62,691 nucleotides of DNA from Pigoraptor vietnamica (lineage: Eukaryota; Opisthokonta; Filasterea), in contig CALSCQ010000925.1 of assembly GCA_943704525.1 (NCBI GenBank), positions 1 through 62,691 of the forward strand. The letters run 5' to 3'. Numbering within the stretch: the stretch's first letter is position 1; each line of letters starts with the position of its first letter. The notes under the pieces were generated by a model. That model was not told the DNA's origin. It saw only the letters and a program-made list of their open reading frames with translations, and ran no database searches. Below are positions 11,426 through 21,468 of the stretch, piece by piece. The position numbers were made by a program, and so were the translations under genes.

Positions 11426-12475
11426 TCACCGCGCTCCTCCCTTGACGCGCTGGAGAGCGCCGTACACTTGTTCGTACACGACAAAGATGGTGAGGCAGTA
11501 CGGCCCGACCTTGGCATAGTATGCGCCGAATCCCCGGTAGAACCCGCGAATGCCCTCCGTTCGCAGAATGTGCAGGAAGCAATCGAAACTGCCCTTGTAA
11601 CCAGGCGAGCCCGACACACCGCCCGCCGTTTTTGCGGCCATCACACGCGTGCGAATTACGTCCAGGGGCGAGGCGGTCACGCACGTCACAACGCCCGACA
11701 TGAGTGACGCAGCGACGTGCGCGGGAAGGCCGTCCTTCATGCCGGGACGCCAGAAGAAGTGCGAAGCGGCGCCGTCATTGCGTGCGGTCGCAGTGAGCCA
11801 TCGCTTGCAGGCGTCGTACGTGCAGAGCTGGCCCGCGGCGACGACCATGGCACGGTTCACGTTGGGTACCGCGCCGCGCCATAGCGAGCGAACGCCTTCC
11901 TCGCGCGCGATCCGCAACATCCCATCAAACACATTGCGATAGTTGCGGCGCTGTGCGGGAGGGAGCCGGCCGTCGCTTTGCATTCGCACGAGCACGAGAT
12001 CCGTAGGGCAGCTAATCACTGCGCCGGCCGCGCCGGCAGCCATCGCTATGGGAAGCAAGGCCGTGAGGGGAAGGCGCGAGGCCACGGGCGACCCGGGGCG
12101 CGTTGTTGTCCCGGAGAGAAACGCGCGCCCTGCCCAGTCCTTGAGTTGCATGTAGACGCCGAAGCGGGTGGTGCTGTACACGACCTGCCGAGCGAGCGCG
12201 GCTGACAGGCCCTTGTAGAATCCGCTTAGGATGCCGTCCGTCTTCGCAATCGACCGCACAATGTTCGCCGTTGCGCGCGCACGATCAGAAATGCGCTGCG
12301 CAGGGTACGTTGCCTGTGCTGGTGCGCTTCCAGCGTCGACGGCACGAGTGGCACGCTCCCCGGACAGTTGCAGGCGCACCTTCAGCAACTCGATGGGCTG
12401 CGTCACCGTCGCCGCCGCCATCCCACCAGCGGCCCCTGCCACCGCCCCCATCCACACGACGTTGTCGGCCCCCAT
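11426..12475 (-). CDS. SLC25A11: mitochondrial carrier, oxoglutarate/dicarboxylate type
   Basis: An inner-membrane solute exchanger of the SLC25 family, 349 residues in one uninterrupted exon. The frame is open further upstream, but the ATG at 12473-12475 gives the expected start MGADNVVWMGAVAGAAGG. Three repeats each carry a carrier signature: QPIELLKVRLQ, CPTDLVLVRMQ and SPLDVIRTRVM. Diagnostic stretches resemble the 2-oxoglutarate carrier: FYKGLSAALARQVVYSTTR, SDGRLPPAQRRNYRNVFDG and IAREEGVRSLWRG. The loop between repeats 1 and 2 is Ala/Gly/Thr-rich and longer than usual. Divergent from the RasGEF gene. The carrier fold is certain; 2-oxoglutarate/malate exchange is likely but not proven, dicarboxylate or uncoupling-type carriers being the alternatives. 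Confidence 0.9.
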   Translation of the reverse strand: MGADNVVWMGAVAGAAGGMAAATVTQPIELLKVRLQLSGERATRAVDAGSAPAQATYPAQRISDRARATANIVRSIAKTDGILSGFYKGLSAALARQVVYSTTRFGVYMQLKDWAGRAFLSGTTTRPGSPVASRLPLTALLPIAMAAGAAGAVISCPTDLVLVRMQSDGRLPPAQRRNYRNVFDGMLRIAREEGVRSLWRGAVPNVNRAMVVAAGQLCTYDACKRWLTATARNDGAASHFFWRPGMKDGLPAHVAASLMSGVVTCVTASPLDVIRTRVMAAKTAGGVSGSPGYKGSFDCFLHILRTEGIRGFYRGFGAYYAKVGPYCLTIFVVYEQVYGALQRVKGGAR

Positions 12476-13173
12476 GTTTGCGATGCTCGCATCAACCGTA
12501 AGGACACTTCTGCTGTTCGTGCACGTAAATCGTCGGTTGGAGGCTTGGTCCAATCTCGCATCAGCGCTTTCGCGCTACATCGCATGTGACATTCACTCCC
12601 GAGCGCACGGCCGTATTTCGCTGGCGTTCTGAGAAGTGATGAAGATGTACGGAAAGCGAGTTGAAAGTGAGGCACACCCGTGCGCGTGCTCCGTTATTTG
12701 TGGAGCAAATTGGTGGCTGAAGTGGAGCCGCAAATCACGTGCTCTCAAGTCACACGGTTTCGAATCTTTCCGAGATTTCGCTTAACATGACAGGGATTTG
12801 CCGAAAGCTCGCTTAGCAGGAACTGCTTTTTTTGCGGCTGAAGAAAACAGCGCAAACTGCGATTGCCACCGACCTCAAACTCTTTGGCTGCGTAAGACAC
12901 ACACACACGCTCACACACATTCACACACAAGTGCGCACGTTGCATGTCCACGTGAGATTTGGGTCCGCGGAGTGCATCAGATCGCGCTTTGCATCCACCC
13001 GTGTAAATTGCGGATTCGGCGTCCCGACTCTCCATGGGGGCCATTCTGCGGGCGTAGTGGTTCGCCCAGCGTCCACGCGACCGCCGTGGACCACACACAC
13101 GCGCGCGAAAAACTCGCTTTGTAGTGCGCGCGTGTGATCGGTGGCACTCGGCCGCCTTATTCGTGGCCTGAAA
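12476..13173. promoter_or_regulatory. divergent intergenic region carrier/RasGEF
   Basis: A 698-bp gap between two outward-facing start codons, with a loose CA-rich patch at 12898-12930. No other gene is visible. Confidence 0.5.
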
Positions 13174-16062
13174 ATGGCTGACGGCGAGCCCAAATCCATG
13201 CGCAAGATGCCCAGCCTGACGGGCTTTGGCGGCGGCGCCAACACGAGCAAGAAAAGGCGCGCGCTGTCTCTTGGCGACAGCAAGGCGCCGGCGCAGCGCA
13301 CACAGAAGCGTTCCGCGGACAATCCGACGAGCACCGTCCCGATGAACGATATGGCGGAACTCGTGAAAATCCTCGACATCGGCGTCGACGAGTCTATTCT
13401 CCGCGAATCGGAGCGCACGGGCGGCGACGAGGACGATTCGCGGTTTCTCATCAAGCAGGGCGACGTGCGCAGCGTCGTACTCAAGCATAACGTCGAGCAG
13501 GAGAGCGCGGGCGAGGGCGTGCTGAAAGGTCCTCTGCACGACGCGGCGCTGGGCGGGAATGCGGGCACACCGGGGGGTGTCGAGACGCGCAAGTACACCG
13601 GCGTGCATCTCTTTCTCTTCAACGACATGTTGCTAATATGCAAATCGCCGAGCGGCATCGGGTCGTCGCTGCTGGGCCAGCACAAGGCGCGGTTCCCGCT
13701 CATCGGAAAGCCCATCTACTGCAACGCCATGACGTTCGAGCTCGTCAAGCCGCCGGTGAAGGATCACAACCGAAAACTAGCCATCTCGTACGGTGACTAC
13801 ACGGCGACGATCAAGTTCGAGTCTCGCGAAATGATGGACAACTGGCTGGACGGCATACAGGGCGCCGTCGAGTGGCTCGCGTCGATCAGCAAGTGGAGCC
13901 TGCTGACGCCGGCGCGGAGAGAGGCCAACGTGCGCGTGTCCGTCATGATGTTCCCAAAGTCGATCAAGGTGGAGGACATGGACATTCCCGAGGAGGACGA
14001 GCTCCACCCGAACGAAGACCCCATCGACCGACTCGCGCGGCTCGCGGCGCAGGCGGCGGAACATGCGATGCGCGGCGGCGGCCACGGTGGTGCCGTACGC
14101 GTGCTGCCGCAGTTGCCGCGAAAGAAGCTCCCCCCGATACCAGGGGAGAAACCTCCAACCGACGGCGACGAGGACATCGCAACGGCCGTGCTGCGTGCGG
14201 GCATGGCTGCATTGACCTCAGGCGGCACGACAAGTAGCACCGGCAGTTCGCTAAATGTCGCGAGCTCGGACGAGCCGCGGCCGCGCCTGCCGTCGTCGCC
14301 TGCCATGCGCCAAGCTCTCGCGGCGCCCATCCCGCTGCGGAAGGCGAACAGCGACACGCAATTGACGTCGAACAACCGCCGCTCGCTCGAGGTGAAGGAC
14401 GCTGCGCTGGTGCCCGACGTATCTTCGGGTGCCGAGGGCGATGGCGCGGCTGGAGAGGAGTCGGATTCTGTCGCGACGTCCGCGACGGCAACCGGCACGC
14501 CAAGTAGCCCGACCTCTGCGAGTGCGAATATGAGCGCGTCGATGGATAATCTCAACACGGGCACGGCGCGGCTGAAGAAGCAGCATCAGATGCTGCGCGC
14601 CCGGAGTAGCGCCGAGAAGGGTGGACTCGGGTCCGCGGGTGGAACTGTGAGCGCTGCGAGCGGTCTTTCGGTTATGTCGCCCACCGGGACGGTCAAGAGC
14701 GACTCGGCGGCGGCGGCGGCGGCTACGGCGCTGGCGGGTCCGGAGTTGCGCGTGATGTACCTGAGCGAGGGCGGACAAGACAAGATGATTCTGCAGGTGG
14801 CCGAGGACGAGAAGGTCGTCGCGGTGATGGCGGGGACGCCGGAGAAGCTCGTCGAGCGGCTCGCGGACGAGGCGCGTCGCGACGAGGAGTACGTGTGGAC
14901 GTTTCTGCTGACGTTCCGCCCGTTCATCAAGCCGGTGGAGGTGTTTGAGATTCTGCTCGGCCGGTTCAACATGGTCAAGCCCGCCGACGCGTCGAAGGAG
15001 GACGAGGACTACTTCAACAAGTGGAAGCGGCCGATCATGACGATGGTGATCAACACGGTGCTGCAGTGGATGGAGTGGCACTACCAGGATTTCGACAACG
15101 ACCCGAAGCTCGAGCAGGCCCTTGTCAACTTTATCCAGAACCTCGGCGCGTCGAGCTACAACATTGCGAAGGGGTACCTCCAGCAGATGCGCGAGACGCA
15201 GTCGGCCGCGTGCAAGGCGCGAAAGGCGTCCATGCAGGGCCCGCCGCCCAAGTCGTTCAAGAAGCGGCTCGACAGCATCGTGCCGACGACCAAGGCGCGC
15301 GTGCTCGCGGAGCAGATCACGCTGTACGACGGCGAGATCTTCGCCAAGGTGACGCCGATCGAGTTTATCTACACGATCTGGCCGCCGCCGGACGTCGATC
15401 GCGAGGAGCACTCGCCGATGCTCAGCCAGCTCATCAACCGCTTCGACACGGAGTCGTACTGGGTGGCGACGGAGGTGTGCGGACACGGCGACCCGTCGAT
15501 GCAGTGCGAGATGATCCGCAAGTTTATCAAGGTGGCGCACCGGTGCCTCGAGCTGAACAACTACTACTCGATGTTCGCGGTGATGGGCGGCCTCAGCTTC
15601 CCTCCGATACGGCGCATGAAGGCCGCGTGGGAGATGCTCGGCGAGAAGGACATTCGGCGGAAGGAGCAGATTGAGAAGATCATGAACCCGTCGCGGAACA
15701 TGCGCGCGTACCGCGACGCCATCGCGGCGGTGCCCAAGGGGATGCCGGCGGTTCCGTTTCTGCCCGTCTACATGAAGGACCTCGTGTTCATCAACGACGG
15801 CAACGAGAAGCGCATCGAGGGCATGGTCAACTTCGACAAGCTGCGCATGCTAGCGAACGTCGTCAGCCGCCTGCGCGACTTTCAGAAGGCGACGTACGCC
15901 ATCCCAAAGGTCACCGAGGTGCTCTCGTACCTCGAGGGGACCAAGATCACGCGCGACATTGACAAGCTCACGAGCGAACTCGCGACGCTGACCGAGCGGT
16001 GGAAGCAGCAGCACGAGGCTGCGATGGCGGCCAAGGGAAGCATACGGGGCATGATGCTATAA
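13174..16062 (+). CDS. PH-domain Ras guanine nucleotide exchange factor
   Basis: Promotes GDP/GTP exchange on Ras-type GTPases at membranes. It is 962 residues in one exon, unlike most neighbours. An in-frame upstream GTG (13141) exists, but the first ATG is at 13174 (MADGEPKSMRKMPSL). A PH domain covers about residues 105-235 (KYTGVHLFLFNDMLLICKS to MMDNWLDGIQGAVEWL). Residues 300-525 are low-complexity Ser/Ala/Pro with PPIPGEKPP-like proline stretches. The REM (RasGEF_N) domain covers about 530-665 (VWTFLLTFRPF). The CDC25 domain covers about 705-950 with YWVATEVCG, FIKVAHRCLELNNYYSMFAV and PFLPVYMKDLVFINDG. The C-terminal tail is basic. The catalytic domain looks complete. Convergent with the tandem-PH gene. 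Confidence 0.95.
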   Translation: MADGEPKSMRKMPSLTGFGGGANTSKKRRALSLGDSKAPAQRTQKRSADNPTSTVPMNDMAELVKILDIGVDESILRESERTGGDEDDSRFLIKQGDVRSVVLKHNVEQESAGEGVLKGPLHDAALGGNAGTPGGVETRKYTGVHLFLFNDMLLICKSPSGIGSSLLGQHKARFPLIGKPIYCNAMTFELVKPPVKDHNRKLAISYGDYTATIKFESREMMDNWLDGIQGAVEWLASISKWSLLTPARREANVRVSVMMFPKSIKVEDMDIPEEDELHPNEDPIDRLARLAAQAAEHAMRGGGHGGAVRVLPQLPRKKLPPIPGEKPPTDGDEDIATAVLRAGMAALTSGGTTSSTGSSLNVASSDEPRPRLPSSPAMRQALAAPIPLRKANSDTQLTSNNRRSLEVKDAALVPDVSSGAEGDGAAGEESDSVATSATATGTPSSPTSASANMSASMDNLNTGTARLKKQHQMLRARSSAEKGGLGSAGGTVSAASGLSVMSPTGTVKSDSAAAAAATALAGPELRVMYLSEGGQDKMILQVAEDEKVVAVMAGTPEKLVERLADEARRDEEYVWTFLLTFRPFIKPVEVFEILLGRFNMVKPADASKEDEDYFNKWKRPIMTMVINTVLQWMEWHYQDFDNDPKLEQALVNFIQNLGASSYNIAKGYLQQMRETQSAACKARKASMQGPPPKSFKKRLDSIVPTTKARVLAEQITLYDGEIFAKVTPIEFIYTIWPPPDVDREEHSPMLSQLINRFDTESYWVATEVCGHGDPSMQCEMIRKFIKVAHRCLELNNYYSMFAVMGGLSFPPIRRMKAAWEMLGEKDIRRKEQIEKIMNPSRNMRAYRDAIAAVPKGMPAVPFLPVYMKDLVFINDGNEKRIEGMVNFDKLRMLANVVSRLRDFQKATYAIPKVTEVLSYLEGTKITRDIDKLTSELATLTERWKQQHEAAMAAKGSIRGMML

Positions 16063-16427
16063 CGCGGTGCATCGCCCGCGGATTTGGTTGGCGGCGTGTG
16101 CGGCCCTCGCGTGTTATTGTCTCGATTGAGTGTCCGTATTTGACGCGCTTGTATTTACTTGAATTGCGTTCGTAGAGCGCAATGTCGTCGTTGCGTCCTC
16201 TTCGTTTATTTTTTTTTTTTTTTTTGTCTGCGATTCTGCTCGCGTTTTCGTTGCGTGCTGCGTTGGCGACGTGCGTGCGTGCGTGCGTGCGAGATGCGTA
16301 CAGAGACGTCCACGTCTTAAATTTTGCATGTTCATAGGCTGTGGGTTCATTGCTTGCACGCCAACCAGTCGCGCACGTACTAGATATATATTGGCGCCCG
16401 TGATGGATCGAGTGCTGGGAAGCCCTC
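16063..16427. other. convergent 3' region RasGEF/tandem-PH
   Basis: A short gap between two converging stop codons. It holds an uninterrupted T run at about 16209-16226 and a GTGC-rich patch near 16270. It probably holds both 3' UTRs; no gene is seen. Confidence 0.5.
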
Positions 16428-19400
16428 TTACGGATGCACGTCTTCGTCCTCGTTGTCTGCAAAGCAATGCACCTCCCGTTCAGAGAAGCTCGTGCGCCAC
16501 ACGTCGAGCGGGCGTGCGCACACAAGAACCCGTACGCAGACACACATACTTACAGAAACAGATACACACGCACATACACAAATACACAGAAGCAGTTCGC
16601 GTACCTGTCGAATCTCCAACGTCCTCCGGCAAGCGCGACCCGCCCCCGAGCCGTCGAGCGCAACGCTTGAGGGCGTGCACCCATCTGCCACGAAAACAGG
16701 GCAGCATGAGGCACAGAATTGCGCCAACAACTACGACATAGCATTAAGAGCGAACACAAAGAATGCAGAGACAGCACAGCCATGCCACACATAAACGCAC
16801 CTCCGCGCATCCGACGGTGTCTCAGCCTGCAAGAGATATCTGCGTTCCAATAAAAAAAAGTAAGCAACAGGTCGCACAAACAACGCCGAAAATGGCGCAC
16901 GCGCGCACATCAAACACATGTACTCCACACTCACAAAACACGCACACCAAGAAGCCACAAGGCCACATATTACTCGTTCGTAACACGAAAGGCGCACATT
17001 CCACGACGAAAGCTCTCTTCAACAGCACACTCACATCCTCGGATCGGTGACGACTTCGAGGACGTTGTGGCGCGAGTACTTGACGTATGGCACAAAGTTG
17101 ATGTGGCCCGGCGGAATCGATGTGTGCGTCGTGGGATTGCGCAGTGATATCATGCCCATGCGCTCCTTCTCCTGCGAGGCGAAGGCGACAGCAAGCGAGA
17201 GGGAACGTGAGCGTGCGTGAGGGAATGGGCTTTCGAGCACACGTGTTATCGAGCACACTGGGGAATTATTTTCCAAGACAGGTGCTTACCTTGTTGGATC
17301 GGTAATAAGCGACTTCGCCGTTTTCTTCGTCAAGCACGAACCATCGCTTGCGCCAGGTCTGCGGTGGCGACACAGATATGGTTCGTTACGAGCACAGGGA
17401 ATACGCGCGCGCACATGCACACACACATGCACCAGTGCGCTCAAGTTCGTTACGCACAACAAAGCGCACACGCACCTTGTAATTTGCGCCCTGCTTGACG
17501 AGATATCCCTTGACCACCTGCACAGGCCCTAACTTGTGAGCATCGCGCTCAAGCACACACGCACAATGACACGCGATTCACATTCCCATGCGCGCACTGA
17601 AGCACATCCACCAAGCCGCCATGCGTCCATAGGGTCGCGCACGACATCCGCGACACCCACCCGCCCCTTGTGGGCCATGATGAGCTTCACTTCTTCGATG
17701 GCCTTCTGAATGGCCGAAATCCACTGCAACAGTCGCACGCGGAAAGCGGTCAGAACCACGGGCAGCACACGTGACGTCACGACGCACTCTGGGATAAACC
17801 AGAATTTTCACGAACGCACTGTTACACTCAAAGCACGGACTCGCCACCACAAGAAACGCACCTCGGCGGCAAGGTCAGATGTCTCCGCGAACATCGTGTA
17901 GGTGCGCAACGGGGTGACAACCTCAAATGCGTTCGATTTTTTCGACGAGATGGCCGCGCGTACGATGGAAGTGCCGAATGTGAAGTCGAGCACACCGGCG
18001 GGGTCGACATTCTGTTCGGGGTCCTACGGAAGGCATGAGGGCGCGAAGTGTCACACACTTGCACACGCACGCACACAGGCACGCCCCCACACCCACGCAC
18101 ACACACACACACATCCACAGGCATTTTTGCATAGAGACAAATAAGTGCAGGTCCCACCCCCCCCCNNNNNNNNNNAAAGAAATAAGAGAAGAAACGAGAA
18201 TGACGCTTCCAACCACAAGCGACACCGAGCATGGCACGTCGCCGCCGTCGGCAACCCCTGAGGGCGATCTCCCCGCCCCCCCCCCCCCCCCCCCCCCCCT
18301 TCTTTTCGCCAACCGCATCTCTACCAACGCACCTTGGACCGTTTGTAGTACGCAAGTTTCTCCGTGTCCAACACAAACCACCGACGCTTCCAGTTCTTGT
18401 TCTTCCCGCCGAGCTTCGTGAGATATCCCGTCTTCCGCACGTCGATACGCACGGCGTCCGGCATGGGACGCGCAGACACGAGGCCGTTCATGGTGGGCGA
18501 GAGGGGCACCCCGGGCGACAGGGCGGCAGACGCGCCGCTCGACGCACGGCGAGAGCCAGGCTGAGACAAAGGGCAATAATATGTCAGGAACATACGATGG
18601 CCAAGAACATACCCACGAACAACGTTTCTCATCACGTGACAAGCACGATTGACCATACAGGGATCGGCGCAGGGTACGGCACGGCCAAAAGCGGCTCACA
18701 AACGCTCACCCTCTGCGACTTGTTGCCGTCAGATTCTTCCCCAGAGTCCGACTCGCCGCTCGTGAGGTGCAGCGAGTGCAGCGACAGCGACCGCACAGGG
18801 CGCGGCCGCAGCAAATTCTCGTCGCCATCCGCCGGCGCCCCCGCGTCGCCCTCCCCCATGCTCGTCCTCGTCGTGATGGTGACGGTGGGTATTCCCGGCA
18901 CCAAGTTTGTCGACGCAGCCTCCGCCATTGCCACCGCCGCCGCCGCCGCCTTGGCCGCCGCATCGCCGCTGACCACGATGGTGCTCCCCCGGATGAGCTC
19001 CGGGGCGCGCGTGTTGTCCGCGTCCGCTCGGGACCCGAGAATGTCCGCGGCCGTCTTGCCGCGTTGCCATGGCGCCGACACGACGGCGCGGCCCCGCTGC
19101 GGGTTGATGTCCGTGGACAACAGTGCCTCGAGCACTTCGTTGCGAGGCGCTGCAGGGTAGGCATGTGAGCGGTTGCGTGTATGGAAAATGGCCGGCGCAG
19201 GCATCGACACACACATGCACAGCGGGGGCACATGTGAACATGGCTTCGTGCACACTCAACGAACACCGTGCAGACACACAAAACTTGCGTGCAACAGAGC
19301 ACACTAGCACTGGCCATCTAACACTCACGGGCCTCCGGGGGCGGAAGCCGCAAATTGCCCGCCGACACGCGCGACGTCAACGACGGCCGCTTCACCGACA

Positions 19401-21036
19401 TGCTGCTGCCGGCACGCGACAGGTCCCCGAGTGGGTGGCGCGATCCCACACTCGCGCGCCTGTCCTGCAAGGCATCGAGGGGCGGCGTGCCAGTCGACAG
19501 GCTCCTCTCTACTTTTGGCTTCGACGAGTCCGCAGCGGACGGGTGACTGCCGGTGGAAAAGCTGCGCTCCACCTTCAACGGCCGAGATGCGATGTCAGAA
19601 CGTGCGTCCGACGACGTCCTCGAAGAGATCCCTTCGGAGTTGGCAGGAGGCGGTGGGGCGGCGGCATCCGGCGCAGTTGGCGCACCAAGCGCGTGCTCCC
19701 CCTCGCCCTCTTCCGCGATGTCCGCAAGCGGCTTCGTCGCGACAGTGCCAGCCATTGCCGCATCGGCTGAAGCAACGACAGTCGCACTCGCATCCCCACT
19801 GCTCGCCACGGCGTCCGGTTGCGCCGCAACCTCGGCGACGACTGGCGCAGCCACTTCTCCCTCCGCCGGTTCTTCATCGCACCGCTCACAGGGCGCGTCG
19901 CCCTCGCAGGCATCGCCGTCGCCCGACGCGTCTTCCGTGCCGCTCGTGGCGTCGTCGTGGATGCCAAGGAGTGCGCGCAGCTCGTCGTTCACGAGGACCT
20001 GCTCCGTGAGCTCGGCCTCGGTCGTCTCGAGCTGCTCGCGCAAGTAGTCGATGCGCTGGCAGAGATCACCAATCTCCAGCTCGTGCGACTCCCTCAGCGC
20101 CGTGAGCTCGTCAAAGTGGCTGCGGCGTATGATTGCGCCCTCCAGCCGCAATATCTTCACCTCTTCGATCACGTTGTCGAGATCCGCTTCCTTGTGCCGC
20201 AGTTCGCGCCTGACGTCCTCCGTCGCCGCCTCGCGCGCTACCGCCTCGCTCTCAAGAGCAAGAATGCGCTCGTCACGCTCGGCCACCAGCCGGCTCAGCG
20301 CTTCTAGCTCCTCCTCGGCGCGCTTGCGGGCAGCCATCTCGCCATCCAGCTTCGACGTCGCTGCCGCAAGCGCGGCGTCCCTCTCGCGCAAGAGACGGCG
20401 CAATTCCTCGAGCTCTGTCACCGACGACGCACCATCCTTCGAACCCGACATTCGTCGGGAGGACTGGGCAGGGTTCGATGCATCTTTGGAGCCCGCAGCA
20501 ACCGCCGTCGCTTTCGCTGCTTCTGTCTCGGAGTGCGCACCCTTCGCCGGCGAAGTTTTTGCCGTCACGTGCTCCGTTTCTCGATGATCCGCATTCGATC
20601 CAGCGCGCACGCGCTGGGACGGCGTGTCCTTGGTCGCGTGCGTCTCCTTATGGGCCGTCGACGGTGGCGGGTCCGAGGAGGACGTCGAGTGCGTGCGATT
20701 CAAGATTGCATCGTCATTGCTCGCGCGGCGCGAGTTGCGGCCGTGCGAGTCCTCCGCCGTTGGCTCCTTCAGCGGCGACACCGCAGCAAGCGAAGCGGGT
20801 CTCCCGCGCGACCTGTCGACCATCGAGTGCGTTTTGTGCAGCCCCGGTTCCCTCCGCGGAGACTGCGACGAGGAAGTGCCGTACACGGACGCACCGCGCT
20901 CAAAGTTCAATCGCGCTTCCGAAAACGACACGAGCCGATCATTCAGAGAGAGGGGCCTCCGACTGACGCTCTCCTTCTCACTCCGCTCGCCCGCATGGTC
21001 GCCCTCCTGCCGCGCCGTGTGCGCTGGCGGATCCAT
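16428..21036 (-). CDS. coiled-coil protein with two PH domains
   Basis: A probable phosphoinositide-binding adaptor of roughly 1,000 residues. The ATG at 21034-21036 reads MDPPAHTARQEG. The large first exon (to about 19330) has a charged Ser-rich start and a long coiled coil (LEELRRLLRERDAALAAA to REQLETTEAELTEQVLVND), then a disordered part. PH1 starts KTGYLTKLGGKNKNWKRRWF (near 18400) and resumes after an intron with AFEVVTPLRTYTMFAE and EWISAIQKAIEEV. PH2 is split over several exons: GYLVKQGANYK, TWRKRWFVLDEENGE, NFVPYVKYSRHNVLEVV, RRYLLQAETPSDARR and RWVHALKRC. The last exon joins in phase to DNEDEDVHP and stops at 16428. The intron inside PH1 carries the N gap and a foreign-looking 104-bp block. 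Divergent from SCNM1. Confidence 0.88.
18151..18304. other. assembly gap and suspected misassembled block inside PH1 intron
   Basis: A C run at about 18157-18165 is followed by ten N (18166-18175). Then comes a segment at 18176-18279 identical base for base to 36600-36703, the 5' UTR and first codons of the DDX60-like gene, in the same orientation. It is followed by another C run to about 18299 and then normal intron sequence. The block sits between the two halves of PH1, where no coding sequence is needed. This looks like a wrongly filled gap anchored on poly-C rather than a real duplication. Confidence 0.8.
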
Positions 21037-21468
21037 CGCGCCGTACCCCAGATGCCCGTCAGGGCTCACCCGTATTGTAAAGCGTCCAACGCACGATTGA
21101 CTACGGCATCCACACTTAAAGTGCCCCCAAAGCAATGGCTACATATACAACGTCCAGTCCCTTGCGTGACCCGTGTAAGAGGAAAGAAAGATGTGTGCAC
21201 GACGCGCGTGTGTGCGTGTGTTGGCTTGTTGAACTTGGGTGTTCTGGACACACCCGTTTTCCGGTACGTATCCGATTTTACTTAATTCGGAGTGAACGGA
21301 AAAATAGGTTGGATGGGACCAGGACCCCTGGATGGGACGGAAAAAGATCAAGCCCGCATCCGGGGTGAGGCCTGTTAACGGCCGCTACTGTTTTTGAGCG
21401 CCATTCATTGCATTGACAAGCGTGCTTGCGCTGGGGTTCCTCCACGCCCTTGTCCTTCTCACAGCAAC
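21037..21468. promoter_or_regulatory. divergent intergenic region tandem-PH/SCNM1
   Basis: A 432-bp gap between opposite start codons. It contains a short repeated word (GGATGGGA near 21310 and 21330). No other gene is seen. Confidence 0.5.

Noticed and set aside
14251-15540. Long minus-strand ORF (429 codons) opposite RasGEF
   Set aside because: Arg/His-rich antisense shadow of a GC-rich coding exon; the plus strand carries clear PH, REM and CDC25 domains.
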